NCBI GenBank assembly: GCA_023397905.1
Contig: JAEWSZ010000169.1
Coordinates: forward strand, 1-63,924
Length of the DNA stretch: 63,924 nucleotides
Source: Bacillota bacterium
GTDB taxonomy: Bacteria; Bacillota; Clostridia; Acetivibrionales; DSM-1351
Reading direction: 5' to 3'
In this document: positions 63,151-63,924 of the stretch, in pieces
How positions within the stretch are numbered: position 1 is the first letter of the stretch
How the letters are laid out: every line of letters starts with the position of its first letter
Translations under genes and position numbers: made by a program
Notes under the pieces: generated by a model
What the model was told of the DNA's origin: nothing
What the model saw: the letters and a program-made list of their open reading frames with translations, nothing else
Databases searched by the model: none

Positions 63151-63690
63151 TCATATTTTATTACAAAACTCTTCTATTTCATTTCTTCTGTTTTCAACGT
63201 CACCTTTATATTCGATAGAGCAGAGCCCCAAACTATCTATTGATACTATTTCTAAGTGTCCATAAAAGTGTTCTATGCTTTCTATTATTCTATTACACTC
63301 CTTCATACTCGGCCCTGTTCGTAATGCAATACTATACCCCTTCTTCCCATGACCAATTGTTGCATACGGTTCATGTGTATTACACCAGGGTGTACATCTG
63401 TCTATAAATACCTTAAATTGTCCTGGGATATCGGCCCAATAAGAAGGTGCTACTGAAATAATAATATCAGCCCGAGAATATTCTTCGATAACTTTTAGAA
63501 CATCATCTTTTTGTATGCACTTTGCTGTTTCATGACATGTCCGGCACCCTTTGCAAAACTTTATGTCATAATCATCAATACAAATGTTTCTAATATCATA
63601 TTTTGCTTTCAATAATGAGTTAACTATACTTATTATTTCGGCTGTAGCACCATTTTTTACAGGGCTGCAATTTATCAATAAAACATTCAT
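63151..63690 (-). CDS. NADPH-dependent FMN reductase / flavodoxin-like protein
   Basis: A 179-residue flavodoxin-fold protein. It begins with the FMN-phosphate loop region NVLLINCSPVKNGATAE, has the KFCKGCRTCHETAKC cysteine cluster found in iron-sulfur flavoprotein-like reductases, and SVAPSYWADIPGQFKVFIDR, the isoalloxazine-binding part. It probably moves electrons from NAD(P)H or ferredoxin to small acceptors. ATG 63690 follows GGAGG by seven bases. Confidence 0.9.
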   Translation of the reverse strand: MNVLLINCSPVKNGATAEIISIVNSLLKAKYDIRNICIDDYDIKFCKGCRTCHETAKCIQKDDVLKVIEEYSRADIIISVAPSYWADIPGQFKVFIDRCTPWCNTHEPYATIGHGKKGYSIALRTGPSMKECNRIIESIEHFYGHLEIVSIDSLGLCSIEYKGDVENRRNEIEEFCNKI

Positions 63691-63842
63691 CAATATACCT
63701 CCACAACTTCCTGTTTATCTGACCGGTCCATCTCATACAAGGTTACCAGTATTCTACCAAAATGTGTCCCATAATTCAAACCTAAAAAGTGTTCCACAAT
63801 GCATGTTTTTCAATTCTGAGTCGCAAGAAACGACTGTTTTTA

Positions 63843-63892
63843 TTAAAAAACAGGGTGCTGGCAGTCAAAATTTCATCTGCAAGCACCCTGTT
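63843..63892 (-). terminator. Terminator of the gene beyond the right edge
   Basis: Leftward: AACAGGGTGCT pairs with AGCACCCTGTT (perfect 11 bp), followed by TTTTTAATA. It would end a transcript coming from outside the window. Confidence 0.8.
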
Positions 63893-63900
63893 ATGTGATA

Positions 63901-63924
63901 TTAATATTCTCTCAAACCTTTGCA
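63901..63924 (-). CDS. Possible 3' end of a gene entering from the right
   Basis: Seven codons, CKGLREY, then TAA, placed just before the strong leftward terminator. Too short to identify; supported only by position. Confidence 0.3.
   Translation of the reverse strand, partial: CKGLREY

Noticed and set aside
63086..63154. 22-codon leftward ORF (MNDFIDFIKE...)
   Set aside because: No SD; overlaps the degenerate terminator repeat and the end of the flavodoxin-like gene. Possibly a remnant, not a gene.
1..63924. CRISPR array, prophage, rRNA operon or IS transposase
   Set aside because: No regularly spaced direct repeats, phage structural genes, rRNA sequence or transposase-like protein was seen.

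Overview
The window looks like a piece of chromosome from a spore-forming anaerobic Firmicute of the class Clostridia. Signs of this are an alpha/beta-type small acid-soluble spore protein (36.8-37.0 kb), AddAB instead of RecBCD, RNase J, a secreted protein with SLH and copper-amine-oxidase-like domains, YesM/YesN two-component regulation of sugar ABC transport, and near-consensus SD sequences (GGAGG) and sigma-A promoters on an AT-rich background. The genus cannot be fixed from the sequence alone.

Layout. 0-0.7 kb: 5' part of an oligopeptide ABC ATPase (cut by the window edge), then tRNA-Tyr(GUA) behind a consensus promoter. 1.3-5.6 kb: a heterodimeric multidrug-type ABC exporter preceded by a long leader with a 12-codon ORF and an intrinsic terminator, which looks like a ribosome-controlled attenuator. 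5.6-9.6 kb: short YidC, GNAT acetyltransferase, MBL hydrolase, and a tmcAL (ylbM) gene interrupted by an in-frame TGA. 9.6-17.7 kb: a carbohydrate uptake locus (N-acetylneuraminate-lyase-like aldolase, two permeases, solute-binding lipoprotein) divergent from its likely YesM/YesN regulators; a perfect palindrome overlaps the -10 of the regulator promoter. 17.8-20.7 kb: RNase J, a gene-poor kilobase with a candidate small RNA, tRNA-Gln(CUG). 20.9-29.2 kb: addA, addB, CPBP protease. 29.3-29.6 kb: a 250-bp inverted-repeat element related to a short hairpin at 17.7 kb. 29.7-38.6 kb: amine oxidase, thioredoxin reductase, CBS protein, SLH protein, TipA-like MerR regulator with a textbook 19-bp-spacer promoter, ferritin-like protein, SASP, GH4 glycosidase with a divergent AraC regulator.

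39.9-50.6 kb is the most accessory part. Its core (42.4-48.8 kb) is a ribosomally made peptide (RiPP) operon of the clostridial Cys-rich (CLI_3235-like) type. It runs leftward from a consensus promoter at 48.8 kb: ABC exporter, a 56-residue Cys-rich precursor peptide, a radical SAM/SPASM maturase, a TIGR04066-like maturation protein, an acyl-carrier-like protein lacking the phosphopantetheine serine, and a cytoplasmic subtilisin-like protease. A secreted papain-fold-like protein and a zinc-ribbon membrane protein lie upstream; a beta-propeller lipoprotein lies downstream.

50.9-63.9 kb: NlpC/P60 hydrolase, nitroreductase, two more MerR-family regulators each next to a 19-bp-spacer promoter, a decayed MFS efflux gene, a second CPBP protease, two proteins of unknown function, a two-component system followed by a flavin-reductase-like protein and a DrrAB-type ABC exporter, and a flavodoxin-like reductase near the right edge. 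The window is rich in drug-sensing and drug-export modules (attenuated ABC pair, three MerR systems, MFS remnant, TCS-DrrAB), which suggests an organism living among antibiotic producers.
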